Assembly: GCA_014379665.1 (NCBI GenBank)
Contig: JACMLK010000019.1
Coordinates: forward strand, 1 to 7,177
From: Saprospiraceae bacterium
GTDB taxonomy: Bacteria > Bacteroidota > Bacteroidia > Chitinophagales > Saprospiraceae
Length of the DNA: 7,177 nt
Reading direction: 5' to 3'
Below the pieces are notes generated by a model, which had not been told where the DNA came from, made no database searches, and was given only the letters and a program-made list of their open reading frames with translations. Positions 5,908 to 7,177 of this stretch are shown here, in pieces; the first letter of the stretch is position 1, and every line of letters starts with the position of its first letter. Position numbers and translations under genes: made by a program.

Positions 5908-7177
5908 ATGAAGAGACCATCACTTACACAATTTTTCAGCCTGATCAGCGATCAGCGCATGAAATCACTTGCAATGACCCTTATTTATGCGGTTTTGTTT
6001 GTGAATGTATCTCTGTCCCAAACCACTTACAGTCAACGTGAATGTTATTGTCTCGACAATGCAACCAATGCGACCAATGGTCAGTACAGAGATTCGATTA
6101 CCATTAACTCAGGAGTTACCGGCCAGGTTTGGAGAATTATGAATCCTGTTGGATTCTATAACCCACTGTCTCCGGCACCGCCTGCAGTTCCCATTTTATA
6201 CCTGAATAATACCCTTATTCCTGAAACAGCACCCGGATCGGGTATTTACAGGATTACGGGTAAACGTGTTTCAGGTCAACCCTGGTCTGTTGTAGTGACA
6301 AACGGAAGCACTATACAGGCGCTTAATTCACTACAATCATGCAGTTATCCTGCTCCACCGGCCACTACGATCACAGGTGATGCTATTGTGTGTCAATCTA
6401 GTTTAGAGACATACTCTATTCCGGCCAGTGCTAACTTATCAAACATAGTCTGGAGTGTTCCTTCAGGCGGCTCAATTGGAAGTGGACAGGGTACAAATTC
6501 TATTACAGTAAACTGGGGTGCAATCCCTGGCAATTATCAGGTAAGTGTGAGTGGAGAACTACTTTCGTATCCACTCCAGCCAAATGCCTGTGATTTTACA
6601 AGTTCCAGGATTATTTCTGTTGTTGATCCGTTACCACTCACTTCTATCAGGGGTGATTTTGGAAATTGTATCAATGCATTGGAGACATATACTTTAGCCG
6701 CGACTCCATTGCAAATCAGTAGTGTAACGTGGGGTGTATTTTTTGATGCCTTTGGTGTTTTTCCGGCTGGGATTGCAACAACCGGTACATCAAATAGCCA
6801 AACCATTCAGTGGCCTGCCAGCGCGGGTGTGTATTATCTTATTGTAACCGGTAATTTTATAGCAGGTAATAATTTATGCTCATTCAGATCTGAACAAAGA
6901 ATAGATATAGTGAACGAGGCTACTATTCCACTCGCATGCAATAATCTTGTAAATCTTTCAATGAACCCAAGTTGTGAGCTCTATTTCACACCTGATCAGT
7001 TTCTTGAAGATCCACAGTTTATAGATGCATCATATGATATCATCATCAGAGACATTGAAAATGATACCATCATACCTGCAGGTACTTTGGGTTATAACTA
7101 CATAAATAAAACACTTTTAATTAAAGTAGTACACGAATGCAGCGGAAATTCCTGTTGGGGCTATGCCAAAATTGAGG
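5908..7177 (+). CDS. Second large secreted multidomain protein with PKD/Ig-like modules (partial, N-terminal part)
   Basis: The frame stays open from here to the window end, giving 423 codons without a stop; the C-terminus, where a T9SS domain would be expected, is missing. In order: signal peptide (about residues 18-37; MKSLAMTLIYAVLFVNVSLS, probable cut before Q38); an N-terminal module bounded by C46/C48 and C145 (RECYCLDNATNATNGQY, TGQVWRI); two tandem PKD/Ig-like modules (about 154-240 and 246-337); and a C344-to-SCWGYAKIE module (344-423) matching the one in the upstream protein. Probably a T9SS-exported surface protein of the same family. Possible starts are ATG 5851 (directly after TAG 5848-5850), 5908 and 5959. 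All keep the signal peptide; 5959 gives the most standard one (M-K-S then hydrophobic core), while 5908 adds 17 residues with MKRP. I chose 5908 without strong evidence. It probably has its own promoter, since 513 bases separate it from the previous gene. Confidence 0.8.
   Translation, partial: MKRPSLTQFFSLISDQRMKSLAMTLIYAVLFVNVSLSQTTYSQRECYCLDNATNATNGQYRDSITINSGVTGQVWRIMNPVGFYNPLSPAPPAVPILYLNNTLIPETAPGSGIYRITGKRVSGQPWSVVVTNGSTIQALNSLQSCSYPAPPATTITGDAIVCQSSLETYSIPASANLSNIVWSVPSGGSIGSGQGTNSITVNWGAIPGNYQVSVSGELLSYPLQPNACDFTSSRIISVVDPLPLTSIRGDFGNCINALETYTLAATPLQISSVTWGVFFDAFGVFPAGIATTGTSNSQTIQWPASAGVYYLIVTGNFIAGNNLCSFRSEQRIDIVNEATIPLACNNLVNLSMNPSCELYFTPDQFLEDPQFIDASYDIIIRDIENDTIIPAGTLGYNYINKTLLIKVVHECSGNSCWGYAKIE
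6367..6918 (+). repeat. Tandem PKD/Ig-like modules in the second surface protein
   Basis: Two consecutive modules (about residues 154-240 and 246-337) align: ITGDAIVCQSSLETYSIP with IRGDFGNCINALETYTLA, then NIVWSVPSGG with SVTWGVFFDA, then GTNSITVNWGAIPGNYQVSVSG with TSNSQTIQWPASAGVYYLIVTG. The GDxxxC, LETY, W-x-V and final G-x-Y strands are shared. The first resembles the PKD-like ISG-x-x-x-VC...W...GTNSITV-x-W modules common in Bacteroidota surface proteins. Confidence 0.65.
6937..7176 (+). other. C...CWG module, copy in the second surface protein
   Basis: Residues 344-423 repeat the module at residues 138-217 of the upstream protein: C-N-N-L-V-N-L-S-M-N-P-S-C (C344 and C356, same 12-residue spacing), central YDIIIRDIENDTIIP, and H-E-C-S-G-N-S-C-W-G-Y-A-K-I-E (C411 and C416). 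The window ends just where a VED-PP transition into a further HYR-like domain would be expected. Confidence 0.7.

Noticed and set aside
6537..6806. Minus-strand 89-codon open frame
   Set aside because: It overlaps the PKD-like modules of the second surface protein, whose + strand reading has clear domain support.

Overview
The window looks like part of a low-GC genome or metagenome contig from the Bacteroidota, most likely a Saprospiria-type marine or sludge lineage. The evidence is a type IX secretion (T9SS) C-terminal sorting domain, the HYR/Ig-like modules with RSW-x-V-x-DWC and SCWG motifs known from large Saprospiraceae surface proteins, the degenerate dockerin-like element these proteins carry, a Bacteroidota-style helix-hairpin-helix protein, and the absence of Shine-Dalgarno sequences. 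The lineage assignment rests on remembered family features, not on a search.

Layout, all genes on the + strand: (1) 1-341, the C-terminal half of the ribosome-biogenesis GTPase EngB/YsxC, cut by the window edge. (2) About 345-396, a GC-rich intergenic element of two adjacent hairpins. (3) 439-834, a helix-hairpin-helix (ComEA-like) protein that seems to lack its usual N-terminal membrane segment and first half; GC content drops from about 47% to about 32% across the element. (4) 835-1032, an AT-rich leader. (5) 1033-5394, a 1453-residue cysteine-rich secreted multidomain protein with a T9SS tail; an upstream in-frame ATG is separated from the body of the gene by an amber codon. (6) 5395-5907, a 513-base AT-rich gap with weak inverted repeats and no convincing gene. 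(7) 5908 to beyond the end, the first 423 codons of a second large secreted protein of the same general family.

The last two genes probably encode outer-surface proteins (adhesin or matrix-like) exported by Sec and then T9SS. They share an approximately 80-residue module ending in SCWG/YCWG-x-x-K-[VI]-E, so they are related by module shuffling or duplication. The larger protein also contains an internal duplication of about 390-430 residues. No enzyme, defence, CRISPR, mobile-element transposase or RNA gene is recognisable. I do not see a clearly new biological system. The most notable points are the amber-interrupted start of the large gene, the hairpin element at the edge of a truncated gene with a composition step, and the modular architecture of the two surface proteins.
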